The notes: generated from the letters alone by a model not told the origin. A stretch of 64,000 nucleotides of DNA from Mycobacterium sp. UM_CSW (GCF_000455205.1 NZ_AUWQ01000074.1:1-64000), one strand, 5' to 3'; numbered from the stretch's first letter, positions 1 through 7,865 are shown. Numbers and translations are program-made.

Positions 1-197
1 ATCAGCAGCGCGGCCAGCCCGATGGCGTATGCGTTGAGCACCCAAGAGGCGGCGGACAGCGAGTTGCCGAAGCCGCGCCCGATGTCCACCAGGGCGACGT
101 TGACAATCCAAAGGTCCAGGTTCGACATGAACACCGCCGCCACGACCACGGTGGCCATGGTCCACCGCGCCGCTGCATGGTTTGATTTCCGGACCAT
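1..197 (-). CDS. MFS drug-efflux transporter, N-terminal part only
   Basis: Only the first 65 or so codons are inside the window; the gene runs off the left edge. Read leftward from an ATG at 197, the protein has a short basic start, then a hydrophobic helix, then NLDLWIVNVALVDIGRGFG and a second helix with SWVLNAYAIGLAAL. This pattern (an acidic residue in helix 1, the D-IGR loop, then W-LNAY in helix 2) is typical of 14-helix DHA2-type multidrug proton antiporters. It is divergent from an HxlR regulator 51 bp away, which probably controls it. The exact substrate cannot be told. Confidence 0.75.
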   Translation of the reverse strand, partial: MVRKSNHAAARWTMATVVVAAVFMSNLDLWIVNVALVDIGRGFGNSLSAASWVLNAYAIGLAALL

Positions 198-223
198 CAC
201 AGGCAGCAGACTAGCGGCCCGAC

Positions 224-240
224 GGTTTGATATGCAAACC
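224..240. promoter_or_regulatory. Inverted repeat, candidate HxlR operator
   Basis: GGTTTG and CAAACC face each other around a 5-base spacer (ATATG). The repeat sits in the 51-bp gap between the divergent MFS gene and the HxlR gene, where a local regulator would bind to control both. The role is inferred from position and symmetry. Confidence 0.5.
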
Positions 241-248
241 TAGGGCGT

Positions 249-722
249 ATGTCCGTACGTGCCGCCAAAAACCCGGAACCGTTGCAGACCCCGACGGTCC
301 GGGGCAGGCCCTGCGCGATCGCCGCCGCGTTGGAGATCGTCGGGGACCGGTGGTCCCTGCTGATCATTCGCGAGGTCCATCTCGGGCACCACCGCTTCGG
401 CGAGATCGCGCGGGGCACCGCCGCGCCACGAGACCGTCTGGCCGCCCGGCTCAAGGAACTCGTCGCCGCTGGTGTCCTCGAGCGCACCACGTACCAAGAG
501 GCGCCGCCGCGCTGGGGCTATTACCTCAGCGAGGCGGGTCGTGACCTGATACCCGTGCTGCAGGTGCTGCGCCAATGGGGTAATCGGTGGGCGGTCGAGC
601 AGCCGCCGATCTCGATGCGTCATCGCGACCACGAGTTGTCGGTCGGTCACACCTGCGACGCCTGCGGGGAGCCGGTCGACTACGCCGAAGTGAAACGCGT
701 CCGGGTCACCGGCGAGGGTTGA
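249..722 (+). CDS. HxlR-family winged-helix transcriptional regulator
   Basis: 157 aa. The HxlR winged-helix domain covers about residues 20-115, with the hallmark run GDRWSLLIIREV near residue 32, the FGEIARG recognition region, and the GYYLSEAGRDL wing near residue 98. The C-terminus adds a CxxC pair (Cys136, Cys139), which could bind metal or respond to redox; I cannot tell which. HxlR proteins are dimeric repressors or activators that often respond to electrophiles or quinones. The gene is divergent from the MFS transporter with an inverted repeat between them, so control of that pump and of itself is the likely job. GTG or TTG starts further upstream would run into the repeat. Confidence 0.88.
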   Translation: MSVRAAKNPEPLQTPTVRGRPCAIAAALEIVGDRWSLLIIREVHLGHHRFGEIARGTAAPRDRLAARLKELVAAGVLERTTYQEAPPRWGYYLSEAGRDLIPVLQVLRQWGNRWAVEQPPISMRHRDHELSVGHTCDACGEPVDYAEVKRVRVTGEG

Positions 723-1037
723 TCCGGTGTCCGCGGTGGCACAGTTCGTCGGCGCCGTGTCGCAGCCTCAGCAAGCGGAAGGGCTTGGGCCGCAGGGGAA
801 CACGATGAACAGCGCGTACGACCTTTTCGCGACGAAGACGGTCCGCTCATGGGACGCATTCGAGGATGTGATTACTTGACGTCCAGTGGCGCAGCGAATC
901 GGCTCCAGGTTGGCGTTGATGTTGGTTGCCGGCGCACCGGGGCTTGCTCGTCGGAACGGCGCATAGATGTTCACGCCGTCGGAATCGGTTGGGACAGTGC
1001 GGTCCTGACACCGTCGCATGCTGTGGGGGAGAATAAG
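723..1037. other. Non-coding gap between HxlR and DoxX genes
   Basis: 315 bases without a convincing gene. A 24-codon reading frame starts at about 806 but shows no recognisable domain and no conserved feature I can name. It may be the remains of a gene. The promoter of the DoxX gene should lie in the right-hand part. Confidence 0.5.
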
Positions 1038-1481
1038 ATGTCAGCCGCAGGAGAAGATCGCACTCTCGCCTATCTCGTCGTGCGCCTTGCCATTGGGGTC
1101 AGTCTGCTTGGGCATGGTTTGGTTCGGCTGCCGAAGCTGGGTGTCTTTCACGCTCACTTGATGAGCGAGTTTCACACATCGCTTCTGCCTGGGGCGCTGG
1201 TCTCCGGGTGCGGCTACGTTTTGCCGTTTGTGGAGTTGCTGAGCGGATTGCTGTTAGTGGCCGGCGCAATGACGCGTATGGCCGCGCTGGCGGCCAGCTG
1301 CGTCATGATGATCCTGATCTTCGGCGCGACGTCGATTGAACGTTTCGACCTTATCGGCGATCAGCTCGTTCACACGATCTTTCTCGCTGCGGTCATTGCG
1401 TTCCGCCGCGACAACAGATACTCCCTAGACCGGCTGCTATCGCGAAGCCGACAGCTAAACACCGGGCCCTCAGGGACTTAG
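1038..1481 (+). CDS. DoxX-family membrane protein
   Basis: 147 aa with four hydrophobic segments (about residues 10-28, 53-75, 77-97 and 112-127). The start RLAIGVSLLGHGLVRLPKL, followed by a middle part with PFVELLSGLLLVAGAMTRMAAL, matches the DoxX/YphA fold seen in small quinone-linked or thiosulfate-oxidation-related membrane proteins. Start chosen at the ATG at 1038, preceded by a purine-rich GGGGGAGAA stretch; a longer in-frame extension upstream has no membrane character. No partner genes lie next to it, so the electron donor or acceptor is unknown. Confidence 0.75.
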   Translation: MSAAGEDRTLAYLVVRLAIGVSLLGHGLVRLPKLGVFHAHLMSEFHTSLLPGALVSGCGYVLPFVELLSGLLLVAGAMTRMAALAASCVMMILIFGATSIERFDLIGDQLVHTIFLAAVIAFRRDNRYSLDRLLSRSRQLNTGPSGT

Positions 1482-1636
1482 AGGAGCCGCTCGTTCGCGT
1501 GCGGCCAGCTGGCCGCAGTGCAAAGGACATCGTTGATGCGGCAGCCGTGTATTGACAATTGCTCCGCCGAAAGCCGTCTGAATCGTCCAACAGCCTGACA
1601 TCCACGCCAGCAAGCGAGCTTCGGCTTCAATCACCT

Positions 1637-2173
1637 TTACGAGGCGCGTTCGCACCCTTCCGCCTCTGTACCACCCGCGCCGGGATCCGGTCTGCGCACG
1701 ACCAGCCACGCATTATTGAGATACGCGATCGCCGCGTATAGCCGATTTGGATCGTCGCCAAAGGCTCCCAGACCGGCATTGCACGACGGGCACAGAAGGC
1801 CGCGAATGGCACGAGTCCTGTGGTCGTGGTCAACGGCAAGTGGCACCTTGAGCAGCGGTTGGCCGTCGCTGCGCGGACGGCCACCTACCCTCGTGAGGTC
1901 TATGTCGGCTTCTTTGGTACCGCAAACACCGCAGCGATAGTTCTGCTCGGCCCGGAGCGCGTCATACTGTTCGGGGGTAATGCGGTACTTGGCCCAAAGG
2001 TTGGCACGACGGATTTCCGCCGGACTCTGCAGGAGTCGGCGAGCTCGCTGGTAGCACGCCATGCACAACGGGTCCGCCTGGCCACACCGCGCCATCTTTG
2101 TCCGTGGCTTGAGTTGACCACAGCCATTGATGGGTGAGCATCGGATGAGTTCTTGCGCACGGATCAGTGTCAT
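1637..2173 (-). CDS. Endonuclease VII-like HNH nuclease (phage-type)
   Basis: 178 aa from the ATG at 2173. An N-terminal cysteine cluster (CSPINGC, then CGQADPLCMAC) resembles the zinc knuckle of short HNH proteins. The middle has YRITPEQYDALRAEQ followed by CGVCG, and the core is VDHDHRTRAIRGLLCPSCN, which is the His-Asp-His plus Cys-x-x-Cys signature of the recombination endonuclease VII (T4 gp49-like) family. Relatives are common in actinobacterial prophages and as free-standing genes. The start is uncertain: the frame stays open to 2326, but the residues before 2173 do not look like family sequence. It stands alone, beside a broken metabolic gene, which fits a mobile-element scar. Confidence 0.65.
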   Translation of the reverse strand: MTLIRAQELIRCSPINGCGQLKPRTKMARCGQADPLCMACYQRARRLLQSPAEIRRANLWAKYRITPEQYDALRAEQNYRCGVCGTKEADIDLTRVGGRPRSDGQPLLKVPLAVDHDHRTRAIRGLLCPSCNAGLGAFGDDPNRLYAAIAYLNNAWLVVRRPDPGAGGTEAEGCERAS

Positions 2174-2341
2174 GAACGCAAGTCTGGAGGCGGGCACCGA
2201 CAAACGTTGCTGGTAACACGCCATATTCGATCCAGCCGTATTCATCCCGCGCGACGGATTCTTACCAACGCACCCGCGCTGCAACGAACCAAGATCCGTT
2301 AAGCAGCTGTTCCACGTCGAGTTCATCGGCGAGCTGCAGCC

Positions 2342-2674
2342 CAGTTAGGTTGTTCCAGCCACGGTGGCCGACAAGCCAACGGTGGCTTGCCCTCTTTGGC
2401 GACCTTGCCCGACTTTGTCGCCGCAGCCGGTGACATGCCCGTACTATTTGACTCCGGTATCCGAAACGGGACCGACGTAGTGAAGGCATTGTCACTCGGC
2501 GCGACGGCGGTCGGTGTCGGCCGGTCCTTCGCCTACGCGCTCGCTTTGGGCGGCGAAGACGGCGTAGTACATCACTTGCGTTCGATCCTCGCAGAAGCCG
2601 ACCCGCTCGATCAGCTCCGCGACCACGCTCGCATTATCGTGCTAACCAGCGAACCCGGGCAGCGAACACCATGA
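2342..2674 (+). pseudogene. C-terminal fragment of an FMN-dependent alpha-hydroxy-acid oxidase
   Basis: Only the last third of a lactate-monooxygenase or lactate-dehydrogenase (LldD) type enzyme remains. It begins near [10 protein letters not shown], which carries the catalytic His and the substrate-binding Arg. It continues with [20 protein letters not shown] and [16 protein letters not shown], the phosphate-binding half of the FMN barrel. From about 2604 the sequence departs from the family ([12 protein letters not shown] onward), so the true C-terminus is lost too. The N-terminal barrel strands are absent upstream. It lies between an HNH nuclease and an amidase, so it looks like a recombination remnant. 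Confidence 0.75.
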
Positions 2675-2987
2675 GAAATTTGCACGCCGGCTCGGCTGTC
2701 GACAAGCGCACCGCCACGGCCGCCCAAAGCCGAATCCGGATGTGAAGTTGTGAGCTGCAACCCGAAGATCCTGGAACGATAGAACGGGCAAGATCGGGGC
2801 CGAATTCCCTTTGACAACACGGTTAGTCGTTCAGTGCAGTCACACCGGCGTGACACCCGGGTAATCGGCGCTTGGAAGGGTAGTGCGCGTAATCGGTTTC
2901 GATCGAAGGACACCGACGAGCTGCGCCACCTGTATCGAAGGCTGGTGTCGGCGACGCAATGATGGTGTCCGCCACGAAAGGAGCGGT
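2675..2987. other. Non-coding gap upstream of the amidase
   Basis: 313 bases with no convincing gene. A TTGACA at 2811-2816 is a possible -35 box, but I see no good -10 box at the right spacing. The amidase ribosome-binding site (AAAGGAG, 2978-2984) is at the right end. Confidence 0.4.
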
Positions 2988-4478
2988 ATGGCGAAGCGCT
3001 GGAACATGTCTCGGCGACGATTGCTGACGCTGGCGGGCGCGGCCGCGGGTGCGGCTGCCGTAACAGGAGTCGTTGCCGAGCTGCCCCGTACTCCCGCAGC
3101 CGCCCCGGCGCGTCCCCCGCGGACCATCGCCGAGGCCGGCGCGATGCTGCGGGACCGCCGCACAACGTCGGTCCAGCTGACCCAGGCAGCCCTGGCCGAG
3201 GCGAAGCGGCTGCAGGCGCAGCTGAACGCGTTCATCACGCTCACCGACAAACAGGCGCTCGACGCCGCGGCAAAGCTCGACGCCGAGTTGGCTCGCGGCA
3301 CCGATCGTGGCCCGCTGCACGGCATTCCGATCGTCTGCAAGGACCTCTACTCCACCGCGGGTGTGCTCACCTCTGTCGGCTCGCAGGTTTTCGCGCACCG
3401 CGTGCCGACCGAGGATGCGGCCGTGATCACCCGGCTGACCGAAGCCGGTGCGGTGAGCATCGGCAAGACCAACCTCAATGAGTTCGCCGCGGGCATCGAC
3501 GGCAAGAACCTCTATTACGGCGACGCGCACAATGCACTGCGCTCGGAGCGATCGCCCGGCGGGTCCTCGAGCGGGACCGGCGCCGCGGTGGGCGCGGGCA
3601 TCGTCGCGGCCGGCATCGGCAGCGACACCGGCGGCTCGGTGCGAGTCCCGGCCGCATGGAACGGCGTCGTCGGTATTCGGCCGACGCACGGCCTGGTCAG
3701 CCTGTACGGCGCCTTCCCACGCGCGCCGCGGTTCGATGTCGCGGGCCCGCTCGGCCGCACGGTGCACGACACCGCGGTAATGCTCGCCGCGATCGCGGGT
3801 CAAGACCCTCGCGATCCGTATTCTCGGCCGGCACCGAAGACCGACTACCTGGCCTCGCTCGACAAGGGTGTCGCGGGTCTGCGGATCGGCCTGATCGAGG
3901 ACTACAGCCTGAGCGGTCTGGATCCCGACGTGGAGGGGGCGGTGCGCCGGGTCCTGCCGCTGCTCGAGCAACTCGGCGCGCAAGTCATCACCGTGAAGGT
4001 CGAAAACCTCTCCGCCATTATGGACTTCACGCCGGCGTTCACCATCCTGCGCTGGGAGTTTGCCCAGGCGATGCGCGACGTCTATGGCCCGGTCACCGAC
4101 AAGAGTGTCTTCGGCCCGGTGGTGCGCGCCGATATGGCCGCAGCCGCCAAACTTACGCAGGCCGACTACGACGCCGCGGTGGCGCGGCGCCCGACCGACG
4201 CGGCACCCCTGCGCTCCACACTCGACCACGTTGACCTGCTCCTGACGCCGACGATGCCCACCGTGGCGCCGCGGTTGGACACCCGGTCCGACGAGTTCAC
4301 TCGCGGCCGTCGCTACACCATCCCGTTTACCTATGCGGACTTGCCGTCAATCTCGGTACCGTGTGGCCGTGGCGCCGAAGGACTCCCGGTGGCGGTACAA
4401 CTCGTGGGTCCCGAGTTCGGTGAGGCGATGCTGTTCCGCGCCGCCGCGGACATCGAGCGTCACACCAGCGGTTGGTAG
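2988..4478 (+). CDS. Tat-exported amidase (amidase-signature family)
   Basis: 496 aa. It starts with a twin-arginine signal (SRRRLLTLAGAAAG, residues 8-21), then an Ala-rich stretch, so it is probably secreted folded by Tat. The catalytic triad of the amidase-signature family is complete: Lys118 in VCKDLYS, the cis-Ser in GGSSSGTG (193-195), and the nucleophile Ser217 in GSDTGGSVRVPA. These enzymes hydrolyse C-N amide bonds; the substrate cannot be read from sequence. Start set at the ATG at 2988 because of the strong AAAGGAG site seven bases upstream and because the twin arginine then falls at the N-terminus; the frame is open to 2883. No operon partners. Confidence 0.9.
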   Translation: MAKRWNMSRRRLLTLAGAAAGAAAVTGVVAELPRTPAAAPARPPRTIAEAGAMLRDRRTTSVQLTQAALAEAKRLQAQLNAFITLTDKQALDAAAKLDAELARGTDRGPLHGIPIVCKDLYSTAGVLTSVGSQVFAHRVPTEDAAVITRLTEAGAVSIGKTNLNEFAAGIDGKNLYYGDAHNALRSERSPGGSSSGTGAAVGAGIVAAGIGSDTGGSVRVPAAWNGVVGIRPTHGLVSLYGAFPRAPRFDVAGPLGRTVHDTAVMLAAIAGQDPRDPYSRPAPKTDYLASLDKGVAGLRIGLIEDYSLSGLDPDVEGAVRRVLPLLEQLGAQVITVKVENLSAIMDFTPAFTILRWEFAQAMRDVYGPVTDKSVFGPVVRADMAAAAKLTQADYDAAVARRPTDAAPLRSTLDHVDLLLTPTMPTVAPRLDTRSDEFTRGRRYTIPFTYADLPSISVPCGRGAEGLPVAVQLVGPEFGEAMLFRAAADIERHTSGW

Positions 4479-4632
4479 CCTGCCCGCGGCTAAAGCCGTT
4501 TCCGGCAAGCGTGTTGCCATATCGCTATGCGGAATGGGCGGTTTCACAGTAGGGGATCGTGAGGGCGAGGGCCTCCAGCTCGTAAGTCGATTGATGCATC
4601 CCGCGGGTAGGACCCGCGGCGGCTGCGATGAC

Positions 4633-4693
4633 CCGTGACGCTTTCTCTGGGTGCGCGGCCCGACCGTGACGCTTTCTTTGGGTGCGCGGCCCG
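4633..4693. repeat. Tandem direct repeat, two 30-base units
   Basis: Units at 4633-4662 and 4664-4693 both begin CCGTGACGCTTTCT and end GGGTGCGCGGCCCG. They differ at one base (C versus T). One base separates them. Confidence 0.85.
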
Positions 4694-5125
4694 CTGGGAC
4701 AGGACCGGGTGGTTCCACCGCATTCGCGTTCAGCTTGCGCTAACTGCATAAAACTGCTGCTGTCCAGGCATTTGGACCCGACCGGACCACTTGGGTAGGC
4801 GACGTGACGGTCGGGCAGGTCTGATTCACCTGATGAAAACGGAGTAGTTTACTTGACATAGTGTCGCTTATCGGTAAATGACTCACCAGGAGACTTCGAT
4901 ACGGCGGGCCTGCACTGCACAGACGGCCCCGAGCGTCCGTACCCGGCGCTGCTCGCCATTGCCAAGACGTCGCATCTCGCACGCAAGTTCTCGGCACGTC
5001 GCGCCAGAGCCGGTGGCTCCATCCGACGGAACGTAATGAGCCAAACCTCCAGCGCTCCGCCAAGGCCGGCCGACCCGGGTCGGTGACCCGGAAATCTTTC
5101 CGTCCCGGTCCCGTCATAATCGCAA

Positions 5126-5145
5126 CAATACGTCACTGTGACGAA
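5126..5145. repeat. 20-base element with palindromic core, copy 1
   Basis: The element CAATACGTCACTGTGACGAA contains CGTCAC-T-GTGACG, a 6-1-6 inverted repeat. An identical copy lies at 5481-5500. Confidence 0.8.
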
Positions 5146-5190
5146 ATGATCTGTGGCGCAGCGCTATTAACACAACGCGCTACACGCGCC

Positions 5191-5365
5191 GGCCATCGCC
5201 AAGAACCGTTCTTGTACGAAGCGGCCGACGAACCCGACCGTTGGGCCGCCCACACCCCTCGCGTCGACAACATTCGCGGCCACCGCCAAGAACCGTTCTT
5301 TGTACGAAGCGGCCGACGAACCCGACCGTTGGGCCGCCCACACCCCTCGCGTCGACAACATTCGC
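5191..5365. repeat. 87/88-base tandem duplication
   Basis: Unit 1 is 5191-5277 and unit 2 is 5278-5365. They differ by one T/C substitution near the left end and by one extra T in unit 2 (GTTCTTG versus GTTCTTTG). Each unit holds TACGAAGCGGC followed by GACGAA (5215-5232 and 5303-5320), which resembles the 3' end of the doc gene at 5556-5577. Confidence 0.9.
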
Positions 5366-5480
5366 CGTCCGGCTAGCGGACCGCATACCACCGTCGTCGC
5401 TACGCCGGAGCCCAACTTCCCCATTATCAGGATTTCCTACTCAGACCGTCCCCCGCGCGGGCCCTCCGGTCAGCCACGGC

Positions 5481-5500
5481 CAATACGTCACTGTGACGAA
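5481..5500. repeat. 20-base element with palindromic core, copy 2
   Basis: Identical in all 20 bases to 5126-5145, in the same orientation, and includes CGTCAC-T-GTGACG. It lies 56 bases beyond the 3' end of the leftward doc gene. Confidence 0.8.
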
Positions 5501-5555
5501 TCTTCTTGTCGCACAGGGTCTTTGCACGGATAAGCATCCGAAGAAATGCCGTGGT

Positions 5556-5936
5556 TTACGAAGCGGCGTACGAAGCCAGCTTCTCAGCGATGATGTTGAC
5601 CGAAATGGTCCCATCGGTCGCGACCGCGTTCACGAACTGCTCGGCGTCGTCGATGTCAAAATCACCCAGTTGGATTCCGTTGATGTACAAGAAGGTCCAT
5701 GCCGCCGCCCAAGCGGTGCGCTTGTTGCCATCGGCAAGCGCGTGGTTGCGCGCAAGCGATTGCATCAGCGCAGCCGCCTTGGATAGGTGGTCGGGATACG
5801 CGTCAATGCCGAAGACCGTCGCTCGCGGCCTCGCAACGGCCGCGTCGAGAAGGCCGTAATCGCTGACCGTGAGGACCTCTCCGACAGCCGCCGCGCCGGC
5901 GGTAAGGACGTCATCGCGGTCGAGAAATTCGGTCAC
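5556..5936 (-). CDS. doc: Fic/Doc-family toxin (death-on-curing)
   Basis: 126 aa, the usual length for Doc. The Fic active-site motif reads HALADGNKR (His65 to Arg73), close to the HxFxDxNKR pattern of Doc, and the alpha-helical core [17 protein letters not shown] follows. Doc toxins phosphorylate EF-Tu and so block translation; other Fic proteins AMPylate. The gene overlaps the 3' end of the upstream small antitoxin gene by four bases, the standard arrangement. All active-site residues are present, so the toxin looks functional. The final codons (LASYAAS, stop) are encoded by a DNA motif that recurs, decayed, at three other places nearby. Confidence 0.88.
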   Translation of the reverse strand: MTEFLDRDDVLTAGAAAVGEVLTVSDYGLLDAAVARPRATVFGIDAYPDHLSKAAALMQSLARNHALADGNKRTAWAAAWTFLYINGIQLGDFDIDDAEQFVNAVATDGTISVNIIAEKLASYAAS

Positions 5937-6130
5937 GCCAAACGCTGGTTGAGTTCGGCCGACCTCGTCGCGACGATTTTCGCGGCCTCAGCGACCCGGC
6001 GCTTGTGCTCACTGGCTGCCGACAGAATCGCCTTGTGGGCAAACGCGCGGAGCGACAGGTCATCGCCCGCGGCCGCAATGCGGATGGCCTCGAGTTCTTC
6101 CTCGGTAAACGGGATATTCAACGAAGGCAT
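5933..6130 (-). CDS. Antitoxin of the Doc module (ribbon-helix-helix-like)
   Basis: 65 aa from the ATG at 6130 ([17 protein letters not shown]). A beta-strand followed by two helices, with acidic and amphipathic character, fits a ribbon-helix-helix DNA-binding antitoxin. The C-terminal tail ([20 protein letters not shown]) would wrap the toxin. I favour 6130 over the upstream ATG at 6148 because TACTAT (6138-6143) is a good -10 box that would start a leaderless mRNA at this codon, and because the palindromes then stay outside the gene. The operon is likely autoregulated through the adjacent GTACT repeats. Confidence 0.7.
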   Translation of the reverse strand: MPSLNIPFTEEELEAIRIAAAGDDLSLRAFAHKAILSAASEHKRRVAEAAKIVATRSAELNQRLA

Positions 6131-6138
6131 ACGCCTAT

Positions 6139-6168
6139 AGTACTGCATTTGGTACTAATTTCAGTACC
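6139..6168. promoter_or_regulatory. Promoter/operator of the toxin-antitoxin module
   Basis: AGTACT (6139-6144) is a perfect palindrome overlapping the -10 box. GGTACT (6151-6156) and AGTACC (6163-6168) form a 6-6-6 inverted repeat just upstream. Repeated GTACT half-sites are what a dimeric ribbon-helix-helix antitoxin would bind for autorepression. Role inferred. Confidence 0.55.
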
Positions 6169-6433
6169 AGTGATTGACATCCCACGGCGCCGAGAGCCGC
6201 CCAACGCCTAGCGCGATCGCGCAGCGCCCGCCGAGTTCAACGAGCTGGTCTTCGCTGAAGTGCTCGCGCAGCTCGTCGTAAACCGCGTCGTCGATCGCGA
6301 GGTGGTCGCTGGCGAACAGCTCCGCGAAGCGCAGGGCGGATCGCTCGGCGGCCGAAAGGTTTTCGGCCTCGGTGGGGCACTCCAACGAGTAGACCGCGTC
6401 CTGGTCGAGGCATTCCAGCGGTCGTGCGGGCAC
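6161..6433 (-). pseudogene. Broken copy of carboxymuconolactone-decarboxylase-like gene
   Basis: The 78 residues encoded by 6176-6411 match the C-terminal half of the protein at 9172-9750 without gaps (shared runs include AENLSAAERSALRF and LAIDDAVYDELREHF). The N-terminal half with the Cys-x-x-Cys active site is missing: homology stops abruptly at 6411. The first eight codons of this frame and the last four (NHWY) are unrelated. It cannot be an active peroxidase or decarboxylase. It directly abuts the Doc module, which suggests that the module and a partial duplication arrived together, or that recombination cut the gene. Confidence 0.8.
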
Positions 6434-6538
6434 CTCGATAGATCCGGATTAGCCTGCAATTCAAGCGATCTGCGGAACCGCGCCATACGTGCATGAATGG
6501 TTTTGAACCTGTGAGCGTATGCGTACGTATTTCAGTGT

Positions 6539-7222
6539 ATGGCTACTGAACTGATCGACTGGGATGGCGCCTACCGGGAGGAAGGCATCTTCGTGGGACC
6601 ACCCCCATGGAACATCGGCGAACCTCAACCTGCTTTCATGCGCCTGATCAACGAAGGACGCATCCACGGCGATGTCCTGGACGCCGGCTGCGGACACGCT
6701 GAGTTGTCGTTGACGCTGGCCGCCAAGGGTCACATCGTGGTCGGGGTGGACCTGAGCCGGGCAGCGATCGACACGGCCACGGCAACAGCGAAATCCCGCG
6801 GCATCGTCAATGCAACGTTTCTGTGCGCCGACATCACATCCCTGACCGGATTCGACGGCCGCTTCTCAACGCTGATGGATAGCACACTGTTTCATTCGTT
6901 GCCGGTCGAAAGCCGTGACGCTTATCTCCGTGCGATGTACCGCGCCGCCGGACCCGGAGCGTCCTTATTTGTCCTTGTCTTCGCCCACGGTGCTTTCCCT
7001 GACGATTTCACGGTGCCGATCAATGCCGTCACCGAGGGTGAGTTGCGCGCCGCCGTGTCGAAGTATTGGTCCATCGATGAGATAGAGCCCGCCTCCATCC
7101 ACGCGCTGGCTGGACAGGTGCATGGTGATGGTGAAGTGGTGCCGATGCCGCAACTGGCCACCGACGAAAAGGGTAGGTTGGTCTTTCCCGCCTACCTCCT
7201 GTCGGCGCACAAATCGGCTTGA
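6539..7222 (+). CDS. Class I SAM-dependent methyltransferase
   Basis: 227 aa. Motif I, VLDAGCGHAELSL, is at residues 47-59, followed by the acidic strand-2 end VVGVDLS (Asp near residue 75) and FLCADITSLTGFDGRF as motifs II/III. The fold is Rossmann-like and binds S-adenosylmethionine. The N-terminal WDGAYREEGIFVGPPPWNIGE is a substrate cap seen in thiopurine-methyltransferase-like proteins, but the substrate is unknown. There is no Shine-Dalgarno before the ATG at 6539. The AT-rich stretch just upstream (TACGTATTT) could place a leaderless start. It stands alone, convergent with the TetR gene that follows. Confidence 0.85.
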   Translation: MATELIDWDGAYREEGIFVGPPPWNIGEPQPAFMRLINEGRIHGDVLDAGCGHAELSLTLAAKGHIVVGVDLSRAAIDTATATAKSRGIVNATFLCADITSLTGFDGRFSTLMDSTLFHSLPVESRDAYLRAMYRAAGPGASLFVLVFAHGAFPDDFTVPINAVTEGELRAAVSKYWSIDEIEPASIHALAGQVHGDGEVVPMPQLATDEKGRLVFPAYLLSAHKSA

Positions 7223-7283
7223 TCGGCCCACAGAACCTGCAACTCGTTATCTGCGCGCTGCCACATCCGCAGTGTGTGAACTA

Positions 7284-7844
7284 TCACTGGGCACAGCCTG
7301 TCTGACTATGTTCTTCCACGGAGGGGCGCAGCCCGCGCAGCACGGTGTCGAGGTGTCGTCGCCAGAGGTCGTCAGCACCACCGGCAGCGCAGATGCCGCG
7401 TAGTGCCCAAATGGTCGCCGTCACGTCTGCGGATGTCACGTCTTGCCGGATCGCCCCGGATCGCTGGCCGCGCGAAAGCAGGGCGGCCGACTGTTGCCGG
7501 AGTTCCTCGACGAGTGGCTTTGGCGCGAGGTCGCCCCATAGGTAGGCCGACAACCCGCTCTTGCGAACGAGTTCGGCGCCCACCGTGTAGAGGAAGACAC
7601 TCAGGCATCGCTCGTCAGGTGCTGCATGAGCTTCCTCAGCGGTGGCCAGAAGGCGCCGGAAGAACTCGCTCAACACCTCGCGGACCAGCGCGTCCTTATT
7701 GGGGAACCGTCGGTAGAGCGTAGCCGGGCCGGTCCCCGCCGCACGGGCGACATCCTCCAGGGTCGCCCGCGCTCCGTGCTGCGCAAACACTTCCTCGGCA
7801 GCGGCGATCAAACGGCTGCGGTTGGTTTCCGCGTCTCGTCTCAT
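7284..7844 (-). CDS. TetR-family regulator (divergent to aldo-keto reductase)
   Basis: 186 aa from the ATG at 7844 (MRRDAETNRSRLIAAA). The TetR N-terminal helix-turn-helix is clear: FAQHGARATLEDVARAAGTG then TLYRRFPNKDALV. The C-terminal ligand-binding half is less conserved, as usual. The frame is open further upstream, but that extension would read through the operator and into the neighbouring gene. It is divergent from the aldo-keto reductase with overlapping palindromes between them, so repression of itself and of the reductase is likely. The ligand is unknown, perhaps a reactive carbonyl (inference). Confidence 0.85.
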   Translation of the reverse strand: MRRDAETNRSRLIAAAEEVFAQHGARATLEDVARAAGTGPATLYRRFPNKDALVREVLSEFFRRLLATAEEAHAAPDERCLSVFLYTVGAELVRKSGLSAYLWGDLAPKPLVEELRQQSAALLSRGQRSGAIRQDVTSADVTATIWALRGICAAGGADDLWRRHLDTVLRGLRPSVEEHSQTGCAQ

Positions 7845-7865
7845 CGTCAGCTCCGTCCCAGGAGT

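Larger units (their letters stand above)
4479..5555. other. Repeat-rich non-coding region
   Basis: 1,077 bases with no gene I can support. It contains a 30-base direct repeat (4633-4693), a near-identical 87/88-base tandem duplication (5191-5365) and two copies of a 20-base palindromic element (5126-5145, 5481-5500). Open frames in the duplicated stretch simply mirror the repeat on both strands. The region borders a toxin-antitoxin module and looks like rearranged DNA. Confidence 0.6.

Noticed and set aside
806-880. 24-codon ORF in the HxlR-DoxX gap
   Set aside because: Too short and no feature; might be a remnant but cannot be tied to a family.
2811-2816. TTGACA as the amidase promoter
   Set aside because: No -10 box at 16-19 bases, and it lies over 170 bases from the start codon.
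5191-5365. CRISPR array
   Set aside because: Only two adjacent units, no spacers, and no cas genes in the window.
5167-5424. Leftward ORF across the duplicated block
   Set aside because: Its internal repeat is only the DNA duplication; the frame changes between units because of the one-base insertion, so it is not a protein repeat.
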